Source: Rhynchopus sp. YZ270_cl-10 (taxonomy: Eukaryota; Euglenozoa; Diplonemea; Diplonemida; Diplonemidae). Taken from it: a DNA stretch of 64,000 nt. The notes under the pieces were generated by a model. That model worked only from the letters and a program-made list of their open reading frames with translations, searched no databases and was not told the origin of the DNA. Location of the stretch: positions 1,240,001-1,304,000 of the forward strand of contig OZ037840.1 of assembly GCA_964035575.1 (NCBI GenBank), given 5' to 3'. The translations under genes were made by a program, and so were the position numbers. This document shows, in pieces, positions 31,881-41,439 of the stretch. Numbering within the stretch: the first letter of the stretch is position 1; each line of letters starts with the position of its first letter.

Positions 31881-32600
31881 GGGGTCACATGTGTGCGCAA
31901 AAAACACGCTAAAGTACCCTTACTATGAAATATGAGATTCTCTGCAAGCATGTTCCCAGATCACGAAAAAAGGGAGGCGTTTTTGAGCGTATCGTCCGAT
32001 GCGGTGCAATTGCAGAAAGTGATGGGGTCATTTTGGAAAAATGGACGAATTTTCGGTATTTAAGTTTTCACCATTTTTTATTGCTGTGCACTTTTCGAGA
32101 CTGCCGATTCTCGTAAAGAAGGGTCATTTTCAGTTCTTGATTGAGAACAGTAGGTAGCGCCGCAGGCGCACGGTGCCCAACTTTTGTCTTTTTTTTTCCC
32201 CCTTTTTCTCTGCTTTCTTTTGATTGCGCGAGCCCATTGCTCTCCACGGTGGGGTCACATGTGTGTGCAAAAACACGCTATAGTACGTTTACTATGAAAT
32301 GTGAGTTTCTCCGATTTAGTAAGGAAACCCCGGTTTGCAAAAAAAAAACGTACCGAGCAAAATCGCCAAAAATCTACGGTAGTCGGTAGCAAGTTAGCGC
32401 GACCCCTGCCGTAAACTCGTGTTTTTTTTTTTTTTTTTGAAATATGATTTTGAAATATGAAATATGATATATGATGCCCCCCAAAACCCCTTCTTACCGA
32501 TAGCCCTGCCTCTGGACTGTTAATGTGACGCAGCTGAAGAGGTTGTCAGTGTAGAAGGTCGAATTCAATTATTGGTGTGATTTTCAAGATTACTAAAATA
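31881..32600. other. AT-rich dispersed repeats
   Basis: This includes inverted TGACCCCACC-type units (about 31,875 and 32,240), the GCGCCGCAGGCGCACGGT hairpin unit (about 32,155) and the 32,415-32,489 duplicate of 23,866-23,939. No gene is seen. Confidence 0.6.
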
Positions 32601-32603
32601 AGT

Positions 32604-32921
32604 CTAACTTTTCTGGGAAAATATGTAGAGCCACGCATCGCTCCCATCTGCCATAAGTGCTTCGTGCTCATTTTTTGTCAAGTTATCCTTGACCTTCTTG
32701 TGTGCAGACTTAATCGCGGATGTGACAGTTGGCGTTACGTCAGAAAGGTTGCCGAAGTGCTTGGGGAATACCTTTCGGATCAGTTCCCTGAGGTCCGTCA
32801 CGTGGATGCTGTGTTTGGGTGCAGGAAGCACGTACAGCTTGAAGAAGTCTGCGAAGAGGTCTTTTTGTTTTGGAATTCCAGCTTCATCTGTGGGTGCGAC
32901 GTTCTGCGGGCTTCCAGACAT
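32604..32921 (-). CDS. Small unrecognised protein inside the long-TIR element
   Basis: A 105-residue frame starts at the ATG complementary to 32,919-32,921. It begins MSGSPQNVAPTDEAG and continues with a mixed, globular-looking sequence that includes HSIHVTDLRELIRKVFP and a Lys-rich helix. I recognise no family. Its first about 14 codons are duplicated head-to-head on the plus strand at 32,977-33,020, where the copy runs into a stop after about 30 codons. Its position inside long terminal inverted repeats suggests a transposon-carried gene or captured host exon. It could be a fragment. Confidence 0.4.
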   Translation of the reverse strand: MSGSPQNVAPTDEAGIPKQKDLFADFFKLYVLPAPKHSIHVTDLRELIRKVFPKHFGNLSDVTPTVTSAIKSAHKKVKDNLTKNEHEALMADGSDAWLYIFSQKS

Positions 32922-33021
32922 TTTGTGGTGTTATTCTGATGGTGATGAGTGGCAACAAGAATAATTATAACACCTAATGTCTGGAGGCCCGCAGAACGTC
33001 GCACCCACAGATGAAGCTGGA
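32879..33021. repeat. Head-to-head inverted duplication of a gene start
   Basis: Arms of about 55 bp (32,879-32,933 and 32,966-33,021) contain CCCGCAGAACGTCGCACCCA and its inverse, with about 32 bp between. Each arm includes an ATG and the first codons of the same protein, pointing away from one another. The centre could be a bidirectional promoter or simply a fold-back scar. Confidence 0.85.
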
Positions 33022-33598
33022 GTTTTTTGCATTTCTATTTTCTCCCGCACACATTTGGTGTGTAATTGAATTTTTTCGTTTGCCTGGTCGCAACCGCGAG
33101 TTTTCCAGGTACTTCCGGAAAAAAGACTGGGGAGTGCTGGTGGCTCCGTGTCTCCACAGAGCCGGCACACTTCGTTGAGTGCCTCACAAAAACCACAAAT
33201 TCCTATTTGCTTTTATTTGTTGTCGTTACGCTTTATCATTGTTGTTGGGTGGGGGAAATAAAATTATTTATCCCTTTTCCCCCCGCTTCATTTTTTGTGC
33301 ATAGGATTATTTGGGCACCCGAATCCCCCCATTATTTTGTATTTTTTTAAGGGGTGGGAAGGTGACAAATGGGCACCTGGGTGGGGATACTAAATTTTTG
33401 TGTCCCCAGCACGCAGATCCTTAGTAAAGTACAGTCAAATGCTATCCCAGGGGGATAGGTTATCCTGAAATAACCTATCCCAGGGGGATAGCATAACCTA
33501 TCCCCGGGGATAGGTTATGCTATCCCCTGGGGGATGGCATATGCTATCCCCAAATATGCTATCCCAGCGAACCTATCCCCATACCCCTAGCCACAGTG

Positions 33599-33816
33599 CA
33601 CATTCTGACCTTGGCGAGAACAACCCGAGAAGGTGCAAAGCGTACCTCCGAAGACGTGTCTGCCATTTCAGGATGAGGTGCAGGAGGCATATTCAGCGTG
33701 GTGGTCACGTCCATCTCCCAACACAGAACCCACACCACCCACCAGTGCACACAACACACATCCACACACCCCTGCTCCACACATAGCAAAGGTTTGTGAG
33801 GATCAAAAGCCCAACG
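33599..33816 (+). other. 5' flank with an embedded remnant of cyclase-like coding sequence
   Basis: Bases 33,635-33,700 match coding bases at about 34,625-34,680 (GCAAAGCGTACCTCC then GAAGACGTGTCTGCC and TTTCAGGATGAGGTG) of the gene just downstream, but not as part of its frame. The same remnant precedes copy B at 36,405-36,470. The leader then has CA-rich repeats (CACACAACACACATCCACAC) up to the ATG. Confidence 0.75.
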
Positions 33817-35550
33817 ATGCGGTGCCTGAACAGCGCACTGACCATTGACGGGTCTCTCAGTGCTGACGAGGTGAAGAAGCGCACCATCATGTTTGTGTTT
33901 TGTGTGGCCTCAACTGTCGCGAGTCTCTTCATTTATGGGGTGCACGGGTACTACCTGCAAGGACGCAACCTTAACATGATAGGGGTGAATGTATTCAACA
34001 TTGGCTGCTGGGTTGTTGTTGGTAAGGTGCTCTGCAAGCAGCAACTGCACACCAGGTTCGTGGTGGGTATGTTGTACTTGTTCGGCATTTGTATATTCAC
34101 ATGGGACTTGGACACACGTGCACTTAGTTATACTAGTTGGCCACTTCTCATCCTGATTGTGGACATGTTGCTTGTGATGCAAGTGGCAGCACGGTACAGT
34201 GCAGGCTTCGTTGCTATGATAGTGATGTGGCTTCTCCTGATGTCATGTGAGGAATCCTTCAGGTTTGGCTTGCTTGACCTTCCTGGGTTGCCACCGTACG
34301 AAGGTGAACACAGCAGGAGAGAGAAATTCAGGAGCGAAACAGACTGCGAGTTCCTTCCCTGCAAGAAACCATTTCCCCCATTTGGCGCCATTCCCGCCAT
34401 TGCTGTCTTCCTGATCGACTTCTTCGTGACACGCAGGTTTGCGCAGAACGTGCTGAAGGAGCAGGAGTCAATGCGGCGCACGATCAGCGTTGTGCAGGAG
34501 ATTGCGTCGCTTCTTGCGGGGTACGACGTGGAGCAGGTGGCGGAGATGCTGGACGTGCATGGGGGTGACCTGCCTGAGGGGATGACTGCTGCCCTGTGGA
34601 GACTGGAGAAGAACCTGCGCATGTACAAAGCGTACCTCCCGAAGACGTGTCTGCCGTTTCAGGATGAGGTGGAGAAGGTGGACTCAGAGAGCGAAGGGGG
34701 CGACGTGACAGAGACAGCAGATACATCCACAGAGTCTTCACATTCGAGAAATGAGAACTTGCCAGTGTGCCTGCCACTGGGTCTGTCCCCGGTCAAGACA
34801 ACCCTGCTGACACTGAACGTGAAGGACACCCTGCATTTGCTGGAGAGGGACAGTGCGACCTACTCCTCCTTCTTCACCACTCTCCTCCTGAAGACCCTGC
34901 AGGCAACAGAGACAAGACGTGGGATGGTGGACGTGTTCATCGGGGACAGGATCCACTGTTCGTTCAACGCCTCGAAGCAGTGTGCGACACATGCCACATC
35001 TGCACTGCACGCAGCAAGCCTGCTTCTGAAGGGTGCGAACAGCTTTTGTGAGAAGGTGAATGCTGGTGTTGCGACTGGGAAGGTGCTGCGTGGTGACATG
35101 GGTTGTGAGGTGATGCGTCGGTTCAGCATGGTGGGGGAGCTTGTGCGTGATGTGAACGGGCTGGAACGTGTGGGGCGTATGCTGGGGTGTGATGTGGTGT
35201 GCAACAGGATGTGCTTCAGCGATGCTGAGTGCGAACACCAACTGCGTCTGCTTCCGTGCAAGGTGGAGGTTGCCTCTGGCTGTGAGGCACAGGTTGTGGC
35301 AGAAGTGATGTCTCAGCTGAGTGATCCAGAAGAAGTAGCTGACGAGTGGATGTACATGATAGGTGAGAAGAAGCATTGGGAGGAGTACAACATTGCCGTG
35401 CGTGGGTACCTGCGTGGTGAGCAGTCTGACCTTGACGTTGCTGAGGCATGGACAGCTGCGGGAGGGGTTGGCACACCAGCACGCGCAGTTCCTTCTGGGA
35501 CGTGCAGTGTTGTGTTGCTCTACTCAAAGAGTTGTTACGTAAATCTCTGA
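33817..35550 (+). CDS. Six-helix membrane protein with cyclase-like domain (copy A)
   Basis: A 577-residue intronless gene starting at the first ATG; the frame is open 7 codons earlier but with no ATG. Six hydrophobic helices lie at about 24-41, 53-71, 79-96, 105-121, 127-143 and 189-205. A loop with two Cys (FLPC region) lies before helix 6. A helical linker ends in KAYLPKTCLPFQDE, then a variable acidic/Ser linker (about 288-315). A class III cyclase-like domain spans about 325-465: FIGDRIHCSFNA keeps the second metal Asp (D377), the first is Asn (N334), and GELVRDVNG replaces the GDxVNxAxR block (Asn to R444, Arg to G448). The tail has DEWMYMIG, as in the nucleotidase-cyclase proteins. I infer a membrane signalling protein, probably a pseudo-cyclase that acts as a partner or sensor. 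Confidence 0.85.
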   Translation: MRCLNSALTIDGSLSADEVKKRTIMFVFCVASTVASLFIYGVHGYYLQGRNLNMIGVNVFNIGCWVVVGKVLCKQQLHTRFVVGMLYLFGICIFTWDLDTRALSYTSWPLLILIVDMLLVMQVAARYSAGFVAMIVMWLLLMSCEESFRFGLLDLPGLPPYEGEHSRREKFRSETDCEFLPCKKPFPPFGAIPAIAVFLIDFFVTRRFAQNVLKEQESMRRTISVVQEIASLLAGYDVEQVAEMLDVHGGDLPEGMTAALWRLEKNLRMYKAYLPKTCLPFQDEVEKVDSESEGGDVTETADTSTESSHSRNENLPVCLPLGLSPVKTTLLTLNVKDTLHLLERDSATYSSFFTTLLLKTLQATETRRGMVDVFIGDRIHCSFNASKQCATHATSALHAASLLLKGANSFCEKVNAGVATGKVLRGDMGCEVMRRFSMVGELVRDVNGLERVGRMLGCDVVCNRMCFSDAECEHQLRLLPCKVEVASGCEAQVVAEVMSQLSDPEEVADEWMYMIGEKKHWEEYNIAVRGYLRGEQSDLDVAEAWTAAGGVGTPARAVPSGTCSVVLLYSKSCYVNL

Positions 35551-36366
35551 ACAGAAGTATTCCACTGTAACTGCACAATCCATTTTTTAAATCTGTTTTT
35601 AAATTTAAGTTCCGAGTTTTTTTTCTCTTACCGTGAGTAAAGATAGGATGGTGTTCCTGAAACACCTGTCAAACACACATCAGTATGGGTGGTGGTGTCA
35701 TTTATAATTTGTAGTGCTTTTTTGTTTGTATTTTTGTATGTGCCCATAACTTGTCCATTTTGGCAAAGTGACCCCACCTCTGGACGAACGGATTCCAAAA
35801 AAGCAAATGTAGTGTTTTTGTACGATGCGTATTTCCCGGCCACGAACCCACCACGCATAAATGGACCCACAGTGTGAAGGACATGTTAATGTAGGCCCCT
35901 CCGTAACCCCATAAGGATGGCAACGTTTTTTTTTGACCCCTCCTCCTACGATGTGAATCTCTTGAATGCATGAAGGGGCCACCGAATAAGTTTACACCCG
36001 AAGCTGCCGTTTTGCGGTCAGATGGCGCACTGCTGTTGCTCTTCAATACCTATTAACGCTCAGTGCGACCGGTTGGCGCACTGTTGCAACCTATATTGTT
36101 CACCGTTATGCCTATTCTTTACTGGCTACTACATCACAGTTTTACAGCTGGTGGCGTGGTTAAACATTAAGGAAGGCCCTCGCGACATTAAGCTGTGGGG
36201 GGAACGGTTATCTCAGATGAAAGCAAGACGAATATTCAGTACCCAGTTTTTCCTCCCCCCTCCAAAGACAAGGACACCCACCTAGGTCCACACATTGGTA
36301 GTCAGCAGCTGCACAGATGAGAAGAAAGGGAGCAGCACAACAGTGGTGCGTGGGTACCTTCCTAGT
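35551..36366. other. Spacer between the tandem cyclase-like genes
   Basis: This holds one TGACCCCACC unit (about 35,745-35,820) and an isolated MITE end (AAGGGGCCACCGAATAAG at 35,973). A block at 36,010-36,245 recurs downstream of copy B at 38,925-39,003 and 39,237-39,325. No gene is seen. Confidence 0.6.
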
Positions 36367-36582
36367 TACACATTCTGACCTTGGCGAGAACAACCCGAGG
36401 AGGTGCAAAGCGTACCTCCGAAGACGTGTCTGCCGTTTCAGGATGAGGTGCAGGAGGCATATTCAGCGTGGTGGTCACGTCCATCTCCCAACACTGAACC
36501 CACACCACCCACCAGTGCACACAACACACATCCACACACCCTCCACACATAGCAAAGGTTTGTGAGGATCAGAAGCCCAACG
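36367..36582 (+). other. 5' flank of copy B with the same coding remnant
   Basis: Near-identical to 33,599-33,816, so the tandem duplication unit begins at CACATTCTGACC. It lacks only a few bases of the CA-rich leader found in copy A. Confidence 0.8.
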
Positions 36583-38046
36583 ATGCGGTGCCTGAACAGC
36601 GCACTGACCATTGACGGGTCTCTCAGTGCTGACGAGGTGAAGAAGCGCACCATCATGTTTGTGTTCTGTGTGGTCGGGATTGTCGTGAGTTCCTTCAAAT
36701 ATAGCATACACGGGGACTACGGACAAGGACGCATCATTAAAATGATAGGGATGGGTGTATTAAATGTTGGCTGCTGGATTGTTGTTGGTAAGGTGCTCTG
36801 CAAGCAGCAACTGCACACCAGGTTCGTGGTGGGTATGTTGTACTTGTTCGGTATTGGTTTCTTCATATGGGACTTGGACGCACGTGCACTTAGTTATTCT
36901 GGTTGGCCAATTCTGATCCTGATTGTGGACCTGTTGCTTGTGATGCAAGTCGCAGCACGGTACAGTGCAGGCTTCGTTGCTATGATAGTGGTGTGGCTTC
37001 TTCTGACGGCATGTGAGGAATCCTTCAGGTTTGGCTTGCTTGACCTTCCTGGGTTGCCACCGTACGAAGGTGAACACAGCAGGAGAGAGAAATTCAGGAT
37101 CGAAACAGACTGCGAGTTCCTTCCCTGCAAGACACCATTTCCCCCACAAATCTCCCTTTCCGCCATTGCTGTCTTCCTGGTCGACTTCTTCGTGACACGC
37201 AGGTTTGCGCACGATGTGCTGAAGGAGCAGGAGTCAATGAGGCGCACGATCAGCGTTGTGCAGGAGATTGCGTCGCTTCTTGCGGGGTACGACGTGGAGC
37301 AGGTGGCGGAGATGCTGGACGTGCATGGGGGTGACCTGCCTGAGGGGATGACTGCTGCCCTGTGGAGACTGGAGAAGAACTTGCGCATGTACAAAGCGTA
37401 CCTCCCGAAGACGTGTCTGCCGTTTCAGGATGAGATGGAGAAGGTGCTTTCTGAGGACGAGGTGGATGGACAGTCGGAGTCGCTGAGCTCGCTTAGAGGC
37501 TCAGACTCGTGTATTTCGAGAAATGAGACCATGCCAGTGTGCGTGCCACTGGGTCTGTCCCCGGTCAAGGCAACCCTGCTGACACTGAACGTGAAGGACA
37601 CCCTGCATTTGCTGGAGAGGGACAGTGCGACCTACTCCTCCTTCTTCACCACTCTCCTCCTGAAGACCCTGCAGGCAACAGAGACAAGACGTGGGATGGT
37701 GGACGTGTTCATCGGGGACAGGATCCACTGTTCGTTCAACGCCTCGAAGCAGTGTGCGACACATGCCACATCTGCACTGCACGCAGCAAGCCTGCTTCTG
37801 AAGGGTGCGAACAGCTTTTGTGAGAAGGTGAATGCTGGTGTTGCGTCTGGGAAGGTGCTGCGTGGTGACATGGGTTGCGAGGTGATGCGTCGGTTCAGCA
37901 TGGTGGGGGAGCTTGTGCGTGATGTGAACGGGCTGGAACGTGTGGGGCGTATGCTGGGGTGTGATGTGGTGTGCAACAGGATGTGCTTCAGCGATGCAAG
38001 GTGGAGGTTGCTTCTGGCTGTGAGGCACAGGTTGTGGCGGAAGTGA
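36583..38046 (+). CDS. Six-helix cyclase-like protein, copy B, C-terminus frameshifted
   Basis: The 487-residue frame has the same layout as copy A: six membrane helices, KAYLPKTCLPFQDE hinge, variable linker and cyclase-like domain with a single remaining metal Asp. The middle and cyclase regions are almost identical to copy A. The first helix and loop (SSFKYSIHGDYGQGRIIKM against ASLFIYGVHGYYLQGRNLN) and the linker differ strongly. A 34-bp deletion relative to copy A after FSDA (about 37,996) shifts the frame, so the protein ends WRLLLAVRHRLWRK and lacks the EWMYM tail. It could still make a tail-less membrane protein, or be a young pseudogene. Confidence 0.8.
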   Translation: MRCLNSALTIDGSLSADEVKKRTIMFVFCVVGIVVSSFKYSIHGDYGQGRIIKMIGMGVLNVGCWIVVGKVLCKQQLHTRFVVGMLYLFGIGFFIWDLDARALSYSGWPILILIVDLLLVMQVAARYSAGFVAMIVVWLLLTACEESFRFGLLDLPGLPPYEGEHSRREKFRIETDCEFLPCKTPFPPQISLSAIAVFLVDFFVTRRFAHDVLKEQESMRRTISVVQEIASLLAGYDVEQVAEMLDVHGGDLPEGMTAALWRLEKNLRMYKAYLPKTCLPFQDEMEKVLSEDEVDGQSESLSSLRGSDSCISRNETMPVCVPLGLSPVKATLLTLNVKDTLHLLERDSATYSSFFTTLLLKTLQATETRRGMVDVFIGDRIHCSFNASKQCATHATSALHAASLLLKGANSFCEKVNAGVASGKVLRGDMGCEVMRRFSMVGELVRDVNGLERVGRMLGCDVVCNRMCFSDARWRLLLAVRHRLWRK

Positions 38047-38288
38047 TGGCTCAGCTAAGTGATCCAGGAGCAGTTGTTGACGAGTGGATGTACATGATAG
38101 GTGGGAAGAAGCATTGGCAGCAGTACAACAATACCGTGCGTGGGTACCTGCGTGGTGAGCAGTCTGACCTTGACGTTGCTGAGGCATGGACAGCTGCGGG
38201 AGGGGTTGGCACACCAGCACACGCAGTTCCTTCTGGGACGTGCAGTGTTGTGTTGCTCTACTCAAAGAGTTGCTCACCAAATTCCTGA
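37996..38288 (+). pseudogene. Displaced C-terminal coding remnant of copy B
   Basis: After the 34-bp deletion, the sequence for the missing tail is still open in another frame (VEVASGCEAQVVAEVMAQLS, then DEWMYMIGG and YLRGEQSDLDVAEAW, to a stop at 38,288). It is very close to residues about 482-577 of copy A, so the deletion is recent. Confidence 0.88.
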
Positions 38289-39412
38289 TCAGAAATATTG
38301 CACTGGAACTGCACAACATCTGTTACTAACCGCGTTCATACGTCGCGTAATGAGTACATACCGTAAGGCTTATGTAAGAGAAGGTGTGCTGCCTGGTAAA
38401 TGATGAGGCCCTTCAATTTAACGGCAGCCCACAAGAGTGGAGCAGTGACATAAACGCTTGAGAAACAGACGCCAATGAGAGCTAGAGTTGCTCTTCTTAC
38501 TTGTGTGCTACAGACAAACATTACAACGCTAACCACGACTGCCACGGCAGAGCGGGGTCCCTCCCGGTCCACTGGGGGGGACCCACATGGATAAAGAAAA
38601 CAAAAACACGAAAGCAAGGAAGGAAACTACTTTAAATTATTTCCCTGCAGAAACCTTTGGGGGGTCGGGAGGGGAAAAAAGATTTTTGCCCACAAAAAGT
38701 CGGGAAAGGAGGGTGTCTGTTTTTTCGGTTTGCCTTTGCCACTTCTTTCTTCAAGGGGCAAGTCATTAGGTTTCCTTTTTACATCTACTGTAGGCCTCAG
38801 GGTCCTTGTGCTTTCATCCGGATGGCTGGCATCGTACGTGGGTCTGCCTGCATCGACAAATACAGCTTTTTTCAAGACAGCTGAGTGGCGGTTCGGGGAG
38901 GTGAAGAAGTAGATACCATTGTGCGGTCAGATGGCGCACTGTTGCAACCTATATTGTTCACCGTTATGCCTATTCTTTACTGGCTACCACATGCAGTTTT
39001 ACAGCTACATGACTTCCCTGTAGTACAAGCATTTCCTTACTCTGTGTTCTTCTACCCTTAGCCTCCTCACAGTACGTATTATGTACGGGAACGAGGGGAA
39101 AGCTACAGTTGTGTTGCCTTGAATTGGAGAAGGGGATGCTTTCAATGCAACGTTGGGGAGGGTGTGAACGGCCTTGCTCTTGCCTCGGAAAGTACAAGGC
39201 AAATAATAAGGAGGGGTGGGGGGCGGTGGGGGAGGTAGTTAAACATTAAGGAAGGTCCTCGCGACATTAAGCTGTGGGGGGAACGGTTATCTCAGATGAA
39301 AGCAAGACGAATACTCAGTACCATGTGTGTTTGGGCAATGTGATTCCGATGCCCGATTTGAGAAATTCTCAGAATCCGAGAAAAATTTCTATGGGTTTTT
39401 TGTACAGGGGGG
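38289..39412. other. Downstream flank of copy B, no gene
   Basis: 38,925-39,003 and 39,237-39,325 repeat 36,010-36,245, separated here by about 230 extra bases. Frames are short (under 100 codons) and show no known domain. A G-run patch (about 38,570-38,580 and 39,210-39,235) is present. Confidence 0.5.
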
Positions 39413-39915
39413 TTTTTCCCAACCTTCCTGTATACACGCGTCAGCAACCAATACAGGTAGTGTATTGAAATGATTCTGGGGGGGGGGTAAGGGGTCTAAT
39501 TTTAATTTCGTCGATTTTGAGGAAAATTTTGGCCGAAAATGGGCCCCACGTATAAGGAACCGGGCTCATATTTCTCAAAATTTAAGTGGTCAAAAAATTG
39601 TCCAATTTTCCGAAATGACCCCACCGCTGCACGGGCTGAGCCCAAAAATGCAAATAAGCCACTTTTTCCCAACCTTCCTGTATACACGCGTCAGCAACCA
39701 ATACAGGTAGTGTATTGAAATGATTCTGGGGGGGGGTAAGGGGTCTAATTTTAATTTCGTCGATTTTGAGGAAAATTTTGGCCAAAAATGGGCCCCACGT
39801 ATAAGGAACCGGGCTCATATTTCTCAAAATTTAAGTGGTCAAAAAATTGTCCAATTTTCCGAAATGACCCCACCGCTGCACGGGCGGAGCCCAAAAATGC
39901 AAATAAGCCACTTTT
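39413..39915 (-). repeat. Two tandem 250-bp units, inverse family of the 60-kb array
   Basis: Two near-identical units (period about 250 bp) contain GGGGCCCACGTATAAGGAACC, TGACCCCACCGCTGCACGGG and GGGGGGGTAAGGGGTC stretches. They are inverted relatives of the six units at 59,955-61,519. Confidence 0.9.
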
Positions 39916-40100
39916 TGGTTTCATTGAAATGATGCGGCTGACACTGAGGAATTATGGTTTACGGCGTCCCATTGAGGGGGCGTACCCTTTTTAATTTGTT
40001 CTCTTAAAATGTGTAATTTCATGTTTTCGCGAAAAAAATACGAACTGATCCTACAAGGGTTGCAGGAAGGTGTGTGGAAAACAACAATAACAAGAACAAC

Positions 40101-40569
40101 TAATTGCTAAGGAAAAAAACGGGGTGTGCTGTGGAAAACTCCGCGCGATTTTCGAAACCACCATAGCATCCTGGCGATTTTCTGGAGGTGCTGATGTGAC
40201 GATGCCTGGTGCGATCGACGACGTGTTGTCGTCTGTGCAGTTTGTGTTCCTTCCGCACTGCTCCGATGACGACGACGATGCGTGGGAGCCTGTGGACGAC
40301 TTACGAGCTGGAACATGCCGAGGCCGCCCGAGCGAATGGTTCTCGAGCCTGCCGAGACTACGTCCAATAACGCGATCGAGCAGATGGTGCTGGACGAAGA
40401 GGACAGCCCCACTGTTTGAAAGTTTCAGATGCAGGCATCCCAGTGGGTCCAGCGTACGAAGAGCGTTTTAGCATACCTGCAGCAGAGCAGAATGCTGGCG
40501 TGTTGTAGATTTTATCTTTTTCAGAGTGGAGTTCCACAGCACACCCGGTTTTTTTTCCGATAGCAATTG
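40101..40569. mobile_element. Non-autonomous TIR element, copy 1 (of 59,411-59,848)
   Basis: Ends are about 40-bp inverted repeats: TAATTGCTAAGG, then GGGGTGTGCTGTGG, and the inverse. The interior is GC-rich and carries decayed coding sequence, including LPHCSDDDDDAWEPV and, in another frame, NNAIEQMVLDEEDSP just before a stop. An inverted, diverged copy lies at 59,411-59,848. Homology extends beyond the left end (39,993-40,100), so a larger segment was probably duplicated. No transposase is recognised. Confidence 0.7.
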
Positions 40570-40782
40570 TACCGTTTTGCCTATGACACTACTGGGCACA
40601 ACTAGCACTATACTCACCTGAGCTGTGCCTATGTTAGGCACAATTCCAGTACAGTTTCAGCACAAGTACACACAACTAACCACAATTACACCACAATTAC
40701 ACACAATTACACCGAAATTACGCTGGGGAAAAAAATGGTACACCACCCTACAGGGAAGCATGCCACCACATGTAAGTGACCT

Positions 40783-41424
40783 CTGTACTGTACTGTACTG
40801 TACTGTACTGTACTGTACTGTACTGTACTGTACTGTACTGTACTGTACTGTACTGTACTGTACTGTACTGTACTGTACTGTACTGTACTGTACTGTACTG
40901 TACTGTACTGTACTGTACTGTACTGTACTGTACTGTACTGTACTGTACTGTACTGTACTGTACTGTACTGTACTGTACTGTACTGTACTGTACTGTACTG
41001 TACTGTACTGTACTGTACTGTACTGTACTGTACTGTACTGTACTGTACTGTACTGTACTGTACTGTACTGTACTGTACTGTACTGTACTGTACTGTACTG
41101 TACTGTACTGTACTGTACTGTACTGTACTGTACTGTACTGTACTGTACTGTACTGTACTGTACTGTACTGTACTGTACTGTACTGTACTGTACTGTACTG
41201 TACTGTACTGTACTGTACTGTACTGTACTGTACTGTACTGTACTGTACTGTACTGTACTGTACTGTACTGTACTGTACTGTACTGTACTGTACTGTACTG
41301 TACTGTACTGTACTGTACTGTACTGTACTGTACTGTACTGTACTGTACTGTACTGTACTGTACTGTACTGTACTGTACTGTACTGTACTGTACTGTACTG
41401 TACTGTACTGTACTGTACTGTACT
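40783..41424 (+). repeat. (ACTGT)n pentamer microsatellite, second array
   Basis: About 128 perfect units (642 bp) of the same pentamer and phase as 21,456-21,980. A short (AAGAAACT)n stretch follows. Open in all frames and not coding. Confidence 0.98.
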
Positions 41425-41439
41425 AAGAAACTAAGAAAC

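Larger units (their letters stand above)
30809..33598. mobile_element. Element with about 318-bp terminal inverted repeats
   Basis: The sequence 30,809-31,127 is repeated almost perfectly, inverted, at 33,281-33,598. Ends are CACTGTGGCTAGGGG. The TIRs contain many GGGATAGCATA/GGGATAGGTTA units, including a near-perfect palindrome centred at 30,900/30,901. Very long TIRs are typical of Foldback- and MULE-like transposons. The right boundary is sharp: the following CACATTCTGACC also starts the duplicated cyclase unit at 36,367. No matching target duplication was found. The interior holds a third copy of the 41,440 repeat, a 105-codon minus-strand gene and a head-to-head inverted repeat. Confidence 0.8.

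Noticed and set aside
33796-33816. Start of the six-helix protein seven codons earlier
   Set aside because: The upstream codon is GTG. A eukaryotic gene is more likely to start at the first ATG, 33,817 (36,583 in copy B).
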